Shown in pieces: positions 18,669 to 27,229 of a stretch of 64,000 nt of DNA. The notes below the pieces were generated by a model. That model searched no databases. It was not told the origin of the DNA and worked only from the letters and a program-made list of their open reading frames with translations. Position 1 is the first letter of the stretch. Every line of letters starts with the position of its first letter. The position numbers were made by a program, and so were the translations under genes. This DNA is from Mycobacterium sp. 852014-52450_SCH5900713. Lineage in GTDB: Bacteria; Actinomycetota; Actinomycetes; Mycobacteriales; Mycobacteriaceae. The DNA lies in the NCBI RefSeq assembly GCF_001667075.1, contig NZ_LZIL01000051.1:62001-126000 (forward strand), in the 5' to 3' direction.

Positions 18669-19523
18669 TCAACACGAGCCGGCGCCCGACGCTTCCCGAT
18701 CAGGCACCCCGAATGCGTAGCGGTGATATTGGGACATATTGGCCATGGCCGGAACGACTGCCATGACCCTGCCCATCACGTGGTAGATGCGCGGAAGCCG
18801 CTCGAAGGTCTCTGATTCAAACCACCGCACCCAGGAAAGCAGTCGAGTGCCGTGCACCGCCTGGAGGATCTCGCCCGGCCCGTCGATGCCCCAGCTCAAC
18901 TTCGACCCGGACCGGCGCACCACCGCGTTCATCCACTGCGACTTGATACCCGTCCGGTTGAACGCGTCGAATTGCAGCTCGCCGCGTTCGAAGCGATCAA
19001 CGACCCGTTGCAGCAGCGCTATGCCGTCCTGTTGGGACAGATACATGGTCAACCCTTCGGCGAGCATCAGCGCGGGCCGGTCGTCGGGTATCTCCGCCAG
19101 CCAGGCTGGATCGGTTACCGACGCGGCGACGACGTGACAGTGCGGGGCAGCCGGGTAGAGCCGGGAGCGCAGGTCCGCGACGTCGGGGTAGTCCACGTCG
19201 TACCACTCCACCAGCGGGCTCGGCTGGAGCCTGAAATATCGGCCGTCCAGTCCGCAACCCACATGCAGGACAACCGCACTCGGATGCGCGTCAAGGAATT
19301 GGCGAGCCCACATGTCGAAGTGCGCGGTGCGAGTCGTCACCGACGATGAATTGCGCGCGGTGATAGTGGTCTTCGTCCAGTCGTAGTCGATCCGCTCGAC
19401 GACCTCTTTGGCATAACGGTCGCCCAGAATCGGGTTCGGCAGGTCGGCGTCGACCGCCTTTGCATACAGCGTCGCCAGCATCGTCTGCGGCGGCCCGTCG
19501 AGATCGACGCGTATTCGGTCCAC
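18669..19523 (-). CDS. Class I SAM-dependent methyltransferase, LCMT family (copy 4, divergent)
   Basis: This 284-residue methyltransferase has the SAM loop VVLHVGCGLDGRYFRL, the acidic strand EWYDVDYPDVADLR and LMLAEGLTMYLSQQDG. It is clearly the same superfamily as the three tandem copies at 9.5-12.4 kb but more distant. The start was set at GTG 19523 (VDRIRVDLDGPPQTML), 11 bp after the stop of the epimerase gene; the frame upstream overlaps that gene and looks like a shadow. The substrate is unknown. The gene is not in the M. tuberculosis order here. Confidence 0.82.
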   Translation of the reverse strand: MDRIRVDLDGPPQTMLATLYAKAVDADLPNPILGDRYAKEVVERIDYDWTKTTITARNSSSVTTRTAHFDMWARQFLDAHPSAVVLHVGCGLDGRYFRLQPSPLVEWYDVDYPDVADLRSRLYPAAPHCHVVAASVTDPAWLAEIPDDRPALMLAEGLTMYLSQQDGIALLQRVVDRFERGELQFDAFNRTGIKSQWMNAVVRRSGSKLSWGIDGPGEILQAVHGTRLLSWVRWFESETFERLPRIYHVMGRVMAVVPAMANMSQYHRYAFGVPDREASGAGSC

Positions 19524-19534
19524 GGCCCGGGCGT

Positions 19535-20560
19535 CTATTCGGGCTGTGCGGCCGGGCTGGTCTTTCGCGGACTGCGCATGGCGGCCCAGAACCGGGCGGC
19601 CTCGCGGATCGACTCCTCGACCGGGCGCGGCTGCCAACCCAATTCGCGCTTGGCCTTGCCGCTGTCCACGTTGGCCTCGGCGCGCATCATGCGCACCGAC
19701 GCGAGGCTGAGTTCGGAGTCCTTGCCGGTGAGCCGGGCCTTCAGGCTGCCCAGCGCGGAAAGGGCGTAGAGCATCGGGACCGAGATCGAGCGTTGCGGCG
19801 CCGGCACCCCGGCCTCGTCGGCCGCGATGCGCACGACGTCGTTCAACGCGATCATCCGCTCGGAGACCAGGTACCGCTCGCCGATGCGGCCGCGTTCGGC
19901 GGCCAGGATCATGGCCCGCGCGGCATCGTCGACGCCGACGACTTCCAGCTGGATGCCCTTCATTCCGAAGGGCAGCTTGCCGAACACGGCGCCGGCGATG
20001 AAGGCACCGTGCGGCGTGCCGCCCCAGTCACCGCTGCCGTACGTCGTCGACACGCACATCGCGATGGCGGGCAACCCCGCCTCGGCCACGTACCGCATCA
20101 CCAGGTCTTCGGCCTGCACCCGGGCCTGCACGTAGGGGGTCTGTCCCCGCGGGCTGATCACGTCGTCTTCGGTCGCCACGTGCCCGTGCCGCCGGCCCAC
20201 CGTCGCGTAGGTGCTCGTGAAGATGAACCTGCGCAGGTCGGGTTGGCTGACCGCGACATCGAGAACGTTGCGCAGGCCCTCGACGTTGGTGCGAAACAGC
20301 GGCGCGGGGTCACGCAACCATGCGCGGGTGTCGACCACGCAGTAGTAGACGTCGTCCACACCGTCCATCGCCTCGCGCAACGTGGCGTCATCGAAAACGT
20401 CGCCGTGAAAACGGGTGAGCTCGAGGTCATCGATGGAGCGGGTGTTGGCATTCGGGCGCACCATCGCCCGGACCTGGAAACCGTCCGCGACGAGTTGGCG
20501 GGTGACGTGGGAACCCAGAAAGCCGTTGGCGCCGATGACCAATTTGGGTTTGCTGCTCAC
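19535..20560 (-). CDS. NAD-dependent epimerase/dehydratase family protein (Rv0139-like)
   Basis: This 341-residue extended SDR has the cofactor loop VIGANGFLGSHVTRQL at the N-terminus, a DDLELTRFHGDVFD segment and a VSTTYGSGDWGG active-site neighbourhood. It belongs to the dihydroflavonol reductase/3-beta-HSD-like group. GTG 20560 was chosen because GGAGGA precedes it by 5 bp and the GTGA overlap with the upstream SnoaL gene is a typical coupled junction. The length equals Rv0139 (340). It probably reduces or epimerises a small carbonyl or sugar-nucleotide substrate. Confidence 0.9.
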   Translation of the reverse strand: MSSKPKLVIGANGFLGSHVTRQLVADGFQVRAMVRPNANTRSIDDLELTRFHGDVFDDATLREAMDGVDDVYYCVVDTRAWLRDPAPLFRTNVEGLRNVLDVAVSQPDLRRFIFTSTYATVGRRHGHVATEDDVISPRGQTPYVQARVQAEDLVMRYVAEAGLPAIAMCVSTTYGSGDWGGTPHGAFIAGAVFGKLPFGMKGIQLEVVGVDDAARAMILAAERGRIGERYLVSERMIALNDVVRIAADEAGVPAPQRSISVPMLYALSALGSLKARLTGKDSELSLASVRMMRAEANVDSGKAKRELGWQPRPVEESIREAARFWAAMRSPRKTSPAAQPE

Positions 20561-21063
20561 TGGGATCCTCCGTATTGCTGCATCCACCGCGCGGCGTCCT
20601 CGTCGAGCGTGCCCAGCGCCTGGGCCTTGCGGCACCACTTCATCCCGGCCTTCAGGAAACGCAGCGGGTTGTAGATGTCTTCTTCACGGCTCCACTGGCC
20701 GTCGCCGGCATACGTGATGATCGTGATGTTGGTCGCGCTGATGACGCTGCCGTCGCCGGGGTCGCGCATCGGGTTGTCCAGTTCGAGGATGACCCGCCCG
20801 GTGGGCTCGTCGATCACCGACCACAGCGTGGGGAACGCGACCATGTGGCTGCCGGGGAAGGTCGTCATCGTTTGCTTGATCCACTCGCGCACCTCGTCGC
20901 GGCCGCGCATGGTGCCCGCCGCATGCTCGACGTACTCGACGTCGGGCGTGTACTGCTCGACCCAGGCGTCCCAGTCGCGCGTCTCGGCGGCCCGGGCGAC
21001 CGTCTCCTCGAACCTCTCGAAGGCGGCGGCCAGTTCGGTGCGGGAGAACGAACGGGTAGTCAT
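20557..21063 (-). CDS. SnoaL-like polyketide cyclase-fold protein (Rv0138-like)
   Basis: This 168-residue protein starts at ATG 21063 (MTTRSFSRTELAAAF) and has the NTF2/SnoaL pattern: an N-terminal helix, RDWDAWVEQYTPDVEYVEHA, the GRDEVREWIKQTM helix, a domain centre in FPTLWSVIDEPTGRVILELDN, and YAGDGQWSREEDIYNP. It matches Rv0138 in size and place. It overlaps the epimerase gene (GTGA), suggesting that the two proteins act in one pathway. It diverges from msrA over 72 bp. Confidence 0.88.
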   Translation of the reverse strand: MTTRSFSRTELAAAFERFEETVARAAETRDWDAWVEQYTPDVEYVEHAAGTMRGRDEVREWIKQTMTTFPGSHMVAFPTLWSVIDEPTGRVILELDNPMRDPGDGSVISATNITIITYAGDGQWSREEDIYNPLRFLKAGMKWCRKAQALGTLDEDAARWMQQYGGSQ

Positions 21064-21135
21064 TTTGCGGCACCGTTGCAGCTCATCGGCGGAGTGTAGC
21101 CTGGGCGGCATCGTGACCCGTGAGGAGGACGAGCA

Positions 21136-21648
21136 ATGGCAACCCAAAAAGCGATACTTGCCGGCGGATGTTTCTGGGGGATGCAAGAACTCATCCGCAA
21201 GCAACCGGGTGTGGTTTCGACGCGGGTCGGCTACACCGGCGGCGACGTCCCGAATGCGACCTATCGCAATCACGGCACGCACGCCGAGGCCATCGAGATC
21301 GTCTACGACCCGGCGGTCACCGACTATCGCACCATGCTCGAGTTCTTCTTCCAGATCCACGATCCGACAACGAAAGACCGCCAGGGCAATGACCGCGGGC
21401 CCAGTTACCGGTCGGCCATTTTCTACCTCGACGAGGAGCAGAAGCGGATTGCGCTGGACACCATCGCCGATGTTGAGGCGTCCGGGTTGTGGCCCGGCAA
21501 GGTGGTGACCGAGGTCAGCCCGGCCGGGGATTTCTGGGAGGCCGAGCCCGAGCACCAGGACTACCTGCAGCACTACCCGAGCGGGTACACCTGCCACTAC
21601 ATCCGCCCGGGCTGGAAACTGCCGCGCCGGGCCACCGCGGACCAGTAG
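21136..21648 (+). CDS. msrA: Peptide methionine sulfoxide reductase A
   Basis: MsrA reduces methionine-S-sulfoxide in proteins. The 170-residue product has the catalytic GGCFWG motif with the nucleophile at C12, and the [16 protein letters not shown] and [12 protein letters not shown] blocks of the family. The C-terminal part ([14 protein letters not shown]) contains another cysteine that could resolve the sulfenic acid. The ribosome site GAGGAGGA supports the ATG. It is convergent with cyp138, as in M. tuberculosis (Rv0137c-Rv0136). Confidence 0.97.
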   Translation: MATQKAILAGGCFWGMQELIRKQPGVVSTRVGYTGGDVPNATYRNHGTHAEAIEIVYDPAVTDYRTMLEFFFQIHDPTTKDRQGNDRGPSYRSAIFYLDEEQKRIALDTIADVEASGLWPGKVVTEVSPAGDFWEAEPEHQDYLQHYPSGYTCHYIRPGWKLPRRATADQ

Positions 21649-21663
21649 GCGCCCCGTTCCGGC

Positions 21664-22989
21664 TTAGCGCCGGTGCACCACGACCCGGCCGCCATCCTTC
21701 GGCGTGTAGGCGACGCCCCGCCCGTGCCAGCGCTCCCCCGGCGCCGTCGTGGTTTCAAGGGTGAAGTGGCGCAACACCGTTCGCAGCACCAGGTCCATCT
21801 CCATGTTGGCGAACGCAGCCCCCACACAGCGGCGGGTGCCGCCGCCGAACGGAATCCACGCGAAGGCCGACGGCTTGGTCCCGACGTACCGTTGCGGGTC
21901 GAAGCGCTCCGGATTCGGGAACACGTCGGGATTTTCGTGAATCTGCGCGATGCTCACCAGGATTGATTCGCCGCGGGGAACGATCCACTCCCCGAGTTGA
22001 TAGCGCGGCGGATAGACGCGTCGGGCCGCGAAATCGATGACGGTCCGGGCCCGCTGGACTTCCAGGATGGTCGCCTGTCGGAGCTCCTGGCCGCCATTGT
22101 CGGCCTCCTCGACCAGGGCCGCCAGCACGTCCGGATGCCGCGTCAGCCGTTCGAACGCCCAGCCCAGCGTGGAGGCGGTCGTTTCGTGCCCGGCGGCCAG
22201 CAGCGTGAGCAGTTCGTCGCCGATGTCCTTGCGCGACATGGCGGAACCGTCGTCGTAGGTGCTGCGCAGCATCAGTGCGAGCACGTCGGAGCGCTCGTCG
22301 AAGTTCGGATCGGCCCGCTCGATTTCGATCAGCCTGTCGATGATGGTGTCGTACTGGCGGCGCCACTCGTCGAGCCGCCCCCACGGGGTGAAGCGTCCGT
22401 AATTGCGTTGCGGTTTCGGCATCGTCGCCATCCGCGAGCCCAGCGTGACCCACGGCGGGATGAGCCGGCGCAGCTCGTCGAGTTCGGCACCCTCGGCCCC
22501 GAAGACGGCGCGCAGGATGGCGTTGAGCGTGATGCGCATCATCGACGGCAGCGTCGGGAAGGCCTCGCCCTCCGGCCAGCCGGCGGTCTCGCGCAAGGTC
22601 TCTTCTTCGATGATCGCCTCGTACTTCTTCATGCTCTTGCCGTGGAACGGCGGCGCCAGCAACCGCCGCCGCCGGCGGTGGTCCTCCCCGTCGAGCGCGA
22701 ACACCGAGCCGGAGCCGAACAGCCGGCTCAGGTTGGGCTGGATGTTGCCGAGCTCGTCCGGGCTGGTGGTGAAGATCTGCTTGGCCAGCTGCGGGTCGGC
22801 GACCACCACGACCGGGCCGTAGATGGGGAGGTTCAGCGTGAAGACGTCACCGTGCCTGCGGGCCAGCCGCTGGATCATCCCGCGCCGCGACATCGCAAAA
22901 CCCAACCCCTGCAACAGCTTTGGCAGCCTGGTCGCGGGGGGCAACCGGACGGGCATGGTTGCCGGTGGGGCGGTGACGGCTTCACTCAT
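21664..22989 (-). CDS. cyp138: Cytochrome P450 CYP138
   Basis: This cytochrome P450 has 441 residues, the same as M. tuberculosis CYP138. The I-helix motif is AAGHETTAS, the ExxR motif is EVQRAR, and the haem-binding loop is FGGGTRRCVGAAF with the axial cysteine. The N-terminal VRLPPATRLPKLLQGLGFAMSR segment lacks a membrane anchor, as in other soluble mycobacterial P450s. The physiological substrate is unknown. A TetR gene is transcribed away from it, and the 131-bp region between them holds two palindromes, so expression is probably repressed until a ligand is sensed. Confidence 0.94.
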   Translation of the reverse strand: MSEAVTAPPATMPVRLPPATRLPKLLQGLGFAMSRRGMIQRLARRHGDVFTLNLPIYGPVVVVADPQLAKQIFTTSPDELGNIQPNLSRLFGSGSVFALDGEDHRRRRRLLAPPFHGKSMKKYEAIIEEETLRETAGWPEGEAFPTLPSMMRITLNAILRAVFGAEGAELDELRRLIPPWVTLGSRMATMPKPQRNYGRFTPWGRLDEWRRQYDTIIDRLIEIERADPNFDERSDVLALMLRSTYDDGSAMSRKDIGDELLTLLAAGHETTASTLGWAFERLTRHPDVLAALVEEADNGGQELRQATILEVQRARTVIDFAARRVYPPRYQLGEWIVPRGESILVSIAQIHENPDVFPNPERFDPQRYVGTKPSAFAWIPFGGGTRRCVGAAFANMEMDLVLRTVLRHFTLETTTAPGERWHGRGVAYTPKDGGRVVVHRR

Positions 22990-23028
22990 GACGGGCTACT
23001 CCCCATTTCTGCCCCGGGCCCCCGGGGT

Positions 23029-23077
23029 GGTACCGCGGTGTACCAGAACCTTTGAGGATACGGTACTCTGTGGTACC
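23029..23077. promoter_or_regulatory. Two GGTAC-N6-GTACC operators between cyp138 and its TetR gene
   Basis: Two copies of the same inverted repeat, GGTAC-N6-GTACC, lie at 23029-23044 and 23062-23077, each followed by AGA. Their centres are 33 bp apart, about three helical turns, so two repressor dimers could bind one face of the DNA. The N6 cores differ (CGCGGT and TCTGTG), so the match is in the arms only, as expected for a protein site. The position between divergent cyp138 and tetR genes makes the adjacent TetR protein the likely ligand. Confidence 0.65.
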
Positions 23078-23120
23078 AGACCTGACAAGGGTGCCGCACC
23101 GACCGAAAGGGGCGCCGGCC

Positions 23121-23732
23121 GTGACATCAGCGGCGACAGCAACGGCTGACGAAGCGGTTGTCGGCGACCCGTTCCGGCTCCGATTGCTCGACGGCCTCGC
23201 CACCTCGATCGCCGAGCGCGGCTACCGCGCCAGCACCGTCGCCGACGTCGTTCGTCACGCCCGGACGTCCAAGCGCACCTTCTACGATCAGTTCGCGAGC
23301 AAGGAAGAGTGCTTCCTGGAGCTGCTGGGGTCCGACAACGAAAAGCTCGGCGCGTGCATCGCGGCAGCGGTCGACCCCGAGGCCGATTGGCATCAGCAGA
23401 TTCGTCAGGCCGTCGAGGCCTACGTCGGCCACATCGAATCCCGGCCGGCCATCACGCTGAGCTGGATCCGGGAGCTTCCGTCGCTCGGTGCCGCCGCCCG
23501 CCCGGTGCAGCGCCGTGGGCTGCAGCTGCTGTCCAGCCTGCTGATCGACCTCAGCGCCAGCCCCGGGTTCCAGCGGGCCGAACTGCCCCCGCTGACCGCG
23601 GCGCTGGCGGTCATCCTGCTGGGCGGTTTGCGCGAACTCACCGCCCTTGCCGTCGAAGACGGAAAGCCGGTGCGGGAAATCGTCGAGCCGGCCGTCGACG
23701 CCTCCATAGCCCTGCTCGGCCCGCGACACTAG
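23121..23732 (+). CDS. TetR family regulator next to cyp138 (Rv0135c-like)
   Basis: This 203-residue TetR protein has a DNA-binding domain in residues ~15-62 (LATSIAERGYRASTVADVVRHARTSKRTFYDQFASKEECF). GTG 23121 was chosen because it starts just before the family N-terminus; an upstream ATG would place the operator sequences inside the coding region. It is divergent from cyp138, as Rv0135c is from Rv0136. It probably represses cyp138 and itself through the paired GGTAC-N6-GTACC sites. Confidence 0.88.
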   Translation: MTSAATATADEAVVGDPFRLRLLDGLATSIAERGYRASTVADVVRHARTSKRTFYDQFASKEECFLELLGSDNEKLGACIAAAVDPEADWHQQIRQAVEAYVGHIESRPAITLSWIRELPSLGAAARPVQRRGLQLLSSLLIDLSASPGFQRAELPPLTAALAVILLGGLRELTALAVEDGKPVREIVEPAVDASIALLGPRH

Positions 23733-23772
23733 GCTCCATCGCATACCCCTCAACCAAGCGGAGGACCTCGCG

Positions 23773-23985
23773 ATGCGGCTATCAACCCGAAACCAGCTCA
23801 AGGGAACCATCACCGAGGTCGATCTCGGGACCGTGATGGCGATCGTGAAGGTGAAGCTCGACGGCGGCGACCAGGTCGTCACCTCCTCGGTCACCAAGGA
23901 CGCCGCGACCGATCTCGGCCTCAAGGTCGGGCAGCCCGCAACCGTGTTCATCAAGTCCACGGAAGTCACCATCGGCGTCGACTAA
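23773..23985 (+). CDS. Molbindin-like TOBE domain protein
   Basis: This 70-residue protein is a single TOBE/Mop domain. It begins MRLSTRNQLKGTI and contains the typical VDLGTVMAIVKVKLDGG and SSVTKDAATDLGLKVGQPATVFIKSTEV segments, the second ending in the conserved KSTEV. Molbindins bind molybdate or tungstate as oligomers and are thought to store or buffer the oxyanion. It stands alone, without molybdate transport genes nearby. A ribosome site (GGAGG) lies just upstream. The next gene starts 4 bp after its stop. Confidence 0.9.
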   Translation: MRLSTRNQLKGTITEVDLGTVMAIVKVKLDGGDQVVTSSVTKDAATDLGLKVGQPATVFIKSTEVTIGVD

Positions 23986-23989
23986 CCCC

Positions 23990-25033
23990 ATGGCGACGAC
24001 GATGCGCGCCGAGCGCTTTTACGCGGACACCAAAAGGGTTGCGCTTGAAGACGTTCCAATACCCGAGCCCGGTCCCGGCGAAGTCCTGGTCAAGGTCGCC
24101 TTCTGCGGCATCTGCCACTCCGACCTGAGCCTGATCAACGGCACCTTCCCGGCTCAGCGGCCCGTGGTGATCCAGGGCCACGAAGCGTCGGGCACCATCG
24201 CGAAGCTGGGCCCCGACGTGACCGGCTGGGCCGAGGGCGACCGCGTCGTGGTTGCCGCCGGCCGGCCCTGCCAGAAATGCGCGAACTGCCGGCGCGGTGA
24301 TGTGGTGAATTGCCTGCGGATCCAATTGATGGCGTTCGCTTACGACGGGGCTTGGGCCGAGTACACCGTGGCTCAGGCGGCGGGCCTGACCCGGGTACCG
24401 GACAACGTTCCGCTGGAGCAGGCCGCGATCCTGGCCGACGCGGTGTCCACCCCGTTCGGCGCGGTCGTCCGGACCGGGAAGGTCGCGGTCGGCGAGTCGG
24501 TCGGCGTGTGGGGCGTGGGCGGCCTAGGCACCCATATCGTCCAGCTCGCACGGTTGGTCGGTGCCGTACCGATCATCGCCATCGACGTCAACCCCGCCGT
24601 CCTGGAGCGTGCCCTGGCCGTGGGCGCGGACTACGCGTTCGACTCCCGTGACGACGGGCTCAGGGACAAGATCGCCGACGTCACCGACGGCCGGCTGCTG
24701 GATGCGGCCTTCGACGCCGTCGGGCTGAAAGCGACGTTCGAGCAGGCGCTCGATTTGCTCACCCCGGGCGGCCGCCTGGTGGGCGTCGGCATGAGCGCGC
24801 AGGCTCCGACCATCGGACCCACCTCCCTGTTCGGCTTGACCCGCAAGCAGGTGCTCGGTCACCTGGGCTATCAGAACGTCGACATCGAGACCCTGGCGAA
24901 GCTGGTTTCGGCTGGTCGCCTTGACCTTTCACGGTCGATCAGCGAGATCGTCGCCCTGGAAGACGTGGCGCACGGCATCGAGATACTCGAGCGTCAACAG
25001 GGCAACCCCATCCGTATCCTCGTCCAGCCCTGA
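23990..25033 (+). CDS. Zinc-dependent alcohol dehydrogenase
   Basis: This 347-residue medium-chain alcohol dehydrogenase has catalytic zinc ligands in CGICHSD (with the following GHEASG) and structural zinc cysteines in CQKCANCRRGDVVNC. The NAD-binding loop is VWGVGGLGTHIVQLA. It resembles bacterial AdhP/AdhT-type enzymes that interconvert primary alcohols and aldehydes. It begins 4 bp after the molbindin stop, so the two are probably co-transcribed, although no functional link is evident. It is convergent with ephF, 11 bp away. Confidence 0.93.
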   Translation: MATTMRAERFYADTKRVALEDVPIPEPGPGEVLVKVAFCGICHSDLSLINGTFPAQRPVVIQGHEASGTIAKLGPDVTGWAEGDRVVVAAGRPCQKCANCRRGDVVNCLRIQLMAFAYDGAWAEYTVAQAAGLTRVPDNVPLEQAAILADAVSTPFGAVVRTGKVAVGESVGVWGVGGLGTHIVQLARLVGAVPIIAIDVNPAVLERALAVGADYAFDSRDDGLRDKIADVTDGRLLDAAFDAVGLKATFEQALDLLTPGGRLVGVGMSAQAPTIGPTSLFGLTRKQVLGHLGYQNVDIETLAKLVSAGRLDLSRSISEIVALEDVAHGIEILERQQGNPIRILVQP

Positions 25034-25044
25034 GGCGCCGGCGG

Positions 25045-25935
25045 TTAACCTTCGCCGCGCAGGAAGGACCGTAGCCGGTCGAGCACGAGCTCGGGCCGCT
25101 GGTCGATGATCCAATGGCCGACGCCGTCGACCAGCTCCACCTCGAAATCGCTGATGTGGTCGGCATATCCGTCGGTCAGATCCGCCGTGATCACCGGGTC
25201 TTCGGTACCGGTCAGCCAGCGCACCGGCACCTCGACGCGGGCGTCGGCGTACTCGCCGCGCATCCAGCTCAGCATTTCCCCGGTCTGGAAGCTGCGATAC
25301 CATCGGGAACCCGCCTCGGCGTGGCCGGGCTGGCGCATGCACTCGGCATAGATTCGGAGGTCGTCCTCGGGCAGTGCGAAACCGCCACCCACCCATGACC
25401 CGAGCAGACGGCTCGCCCTCGAGTTGAGATTGCCGACCATCCGCGGCCCGATGACCGGCAGTGAGATCGGGATCTGATACCAGAGCCGCCAGATATTCCT
25501 AACCGCGCGCAAATCACGTTTCACCCAGGGCGCCACCGTGTTCACGCCGAAGAAACCGGTCACCTTTGCCGGGTGGCGCAACATCATGATGAACGCGACC
25601 GGCCCGCCCCAGTCGTGGGCGACGAGCTTGACGGCCTTGACATTCAGGCGATCCAAGACGGCCGCCAGATCGTCGGCCATCTCGGCCTTGGTGTAAGTCG
25701 ATCGGGGCGCCGAGCTCCAGCCGGCGCCGCGCAGGTCGGGGCACAGCACGCGATAGCCGTCGCCGGCCAGCGGCCCGATCAGGTTGTGCCATTCCCACCA
25801 GTTCTGGGGGAAGCCGTGCACCAGCATCACCGCCGGCCCGTCGGCCGGACCCGCGTCCGCGACATGGATCGTCACACCGCTCCCCAGATCGACATACCTG
25901 TGTTCGACACCGTCCAGCGCGGGCATAGTGACCAT
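25045..25935 (-). CDS. ephF: Epoxide hydrolase-like alpha/beta hydrolase EphF
   Basis: This 296-residue alpha/beta hydrolase is of the epoxide hydrolase group. The oxyanion HGFPQNWWEW motif lies near residue 37, the aspartate nucleophile is in AHDWGGPVAF, and the catalytic histidine is in GVGHWIID near the C-terminus. Its position between the cyp138 cluster and the Rv0133/fgd2 genes fits Rv0134 (EphF, 300 residues). Epoxide hydrolases convert epoxides into diols and may detoxify host or endogenous lipid epoxides. ATG 25935 (MVTMPALDG) was chosen; a second ATG lies three codons later. Confidence 0.88.
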   Translation of the reverse strand: MVTMPALDGVEHRYVDLGSGVTIHVADAGPADGPAVMLVHGFPQNWWEWHNLIGPLAGDGYRVLCPDLRGAGWSSAPRSTYTKAEMADDLAAVLDRLNVKAVKLVAHDWGGPVAFIMMLRHPAKVTGFFGVNTVAPWVKRDLRAVRNIWRLWYQIPISLPVIGPRMVGNLNSRASRLLGSWVGGGFALPEDDLRIYAECMRQPGHAEAGSRWYRSFQTGEMLSWMRGEYADARVEVPVRWLTGTEDPVITADLTDGYADHISDFEVELVDGVGHWIIDQRPELVLDRLRSFLRGEG

Positions 25936-25964
25936 GAATTGAGAACGTAGCGGCCCGCCGCCGG

Positions 25965-27200
25965 TTAGGCCAGGAACCGCTCGACGTACGGCGCGAAGCG
26001 GCAACGCAGGTCGGCCTCGTCCAACCCGAACATCTCGCAGGACGTCGCGATGTTGCCGAGCCGGCCGCGGCGGTGACCGGCCAGGTACTCGTCGATCGCC
26101 GTTCGAACCTCGTCGGTGAACGGCTCGCCGGCCAGGACGTATACGCGTTCGGCGACGCCGATTTCGTCGGTCATGAAGTCGTCGAACCGGACGTCGACCG
26201 AGCGTTGCGGGCCGATGGTTTCCCGGTCGCGGACCAGGGCGGTGAGCATGTGCTCGAGGCGGTCGATCCACGACGCCGCGATCCGTTCCACGGGGACCGG
26301 CGACCGGTGCATGCGTGCGGAGTAGGTGATCATCGCGATCATCGACAGCGCCACCGGCACCGGGTCGCGGTGCGTGAAAACCACGATGCTGCCGGGGAAT
26401 ACGCGATCGAGCACCGGCACCTGCTCGAGGTGCTGGGGCGACTTGAGCAGCCAGCGCCGCCCGCCCCGCAAGAACTGCATGGCCCTGAGTTGCCGGGCGA
26501 GGTACTCGTAGTGCGGCGTCTGGTCGTGGGCCTGGTAGTACTCGCGCCAGGGCGGCACGTCGGCCAGCGTCTCGAACAGCATGGTCGAGAAATCGTTGGC
26601 GAGCAGTTGGATCTCCTCGTGGACGTGCTCGGTGGTCATCTCGTGCATCAGCGGGAAGTGCGGCATCACGGTGTTGATCAACCCGACCGCGAGGTCCATC
26701 CGCGCCCGGCGGGGATCCGGCTCCATCCCGGCCTCGGCCGGCAACGGGAACGGTTCGACGCTTTCCCAGTAGGGCATGGTGCGAAAGGTGGGCGGCGCCG
26801 CCAGCAGGTTGTGCAGATGCGTGGTGCCGGTGCGGGGCAGGCCGGCGATCACCACCGGCGGCTGCAGCTCGATGTCGTCGATCTCCGGATGCCGGCGCAC
26901 CAGGTCGGTCAACAACAGCCGGTTCTTGAGCAACTGCAGCAGCTGCCCGAAGAAGTTCACCACCCCGGCCTCGTGCAGCCCGTCGATGTCGCGCAGCGCC
27001 GCGAGGTAGACCTCGAGCCGTTCGCGATAGTCGTCCGCACCGAAGTCGTCCAGGCCGGTGTCCGCGGCCGCCCTCGCATGCAACGCCTCGGCATCCAGCG
27101 GGCAGTCCGGCGCCAGCGAGGCCATCATGTCGAGCAGTTGTTGCGCCTCGGCGCCGAAGCGGGGCGTGGCGAGGTCATCGAGGCGAACGGCGGCGGTCAC
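25965..27200 (-). CDS. Sulfotransferase family protein
   Basis: This 411-residue protein has the PAPS-binding 5' phosphosulfate loop GLPRTGTTHLHNLL near residue 120 and a 3' phosphate-binding region in VVFTHRDPVPVALSMI near residue 270. It belongs to the large mycobacterial Sulfotransfer_3 group (Rv3529c type), whose members may sulfate lipids or glycolipids. The start is a GTG at 27200. Only 28 bp separate it from a divergent TetR gene, so the two probably share one operator. It is not in this place in M. tuberculosis. Confidence 0.88.
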   Translation of the reverse strand: MTAAVRLDDLATPRFGAEAQQLLDMMASLAPDCPLDAEALHARAAADTGLDDFGADDYRERLEVYLAALRDIDGLHEAGVVNFFGQLLQLLKNRLLLTDLVRRHPEIDDIELQPPVVIAGLPRTGTTHLHNLLAAPPTFRTMPYWESVEPFPLPAEAGMEPDPRRARMDLAVGLINTVMPHFPLMHEMTTEHVHEEIQLLANDFSTMLFETLADVPPWREYYQAHDQTPHYEYLARQLRAMQFLRGGRRWLLKSPQHLEQVPVLDRVFPGSIVVFTHRDPVPVALSMIAMITYSARMHRSPVPVERIAASWIDRLEHMLTALVRDRETIGPQRSVDVRFDDFMTDEIGVAERVYVLAGEPFTDEVRTAIDEYLAGHRRGRLGNIATSCEMFGLDEADLRCRFAPYVERFLA

Positions 27201-27211
27201 GGCGACTTATG

Positions 27212-27229
27212 TTACTCTCAGTTTCGTAA
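27212..27229. promoter_or_regulatory. Candidate operator in the 28-bp sulfotransferase-TetR gap
   Basis: TTAC-N10-GTAA is an 18-bp inverted repeat that fills most of the 28 bp between the two divergent start codons and touches the A of the TetR ATG. A TATGTT element at 27209-27214 could be the -10 of a leaderless TetR transcript. A bound repressor would block both genes. Confidence 0.4.

Noticed and set aside
22982..23203. Short minus-strand frame across the cyp138-tetR gap
   Set aside because: It covers the paired operators and lacks a ribosome site and any family features.
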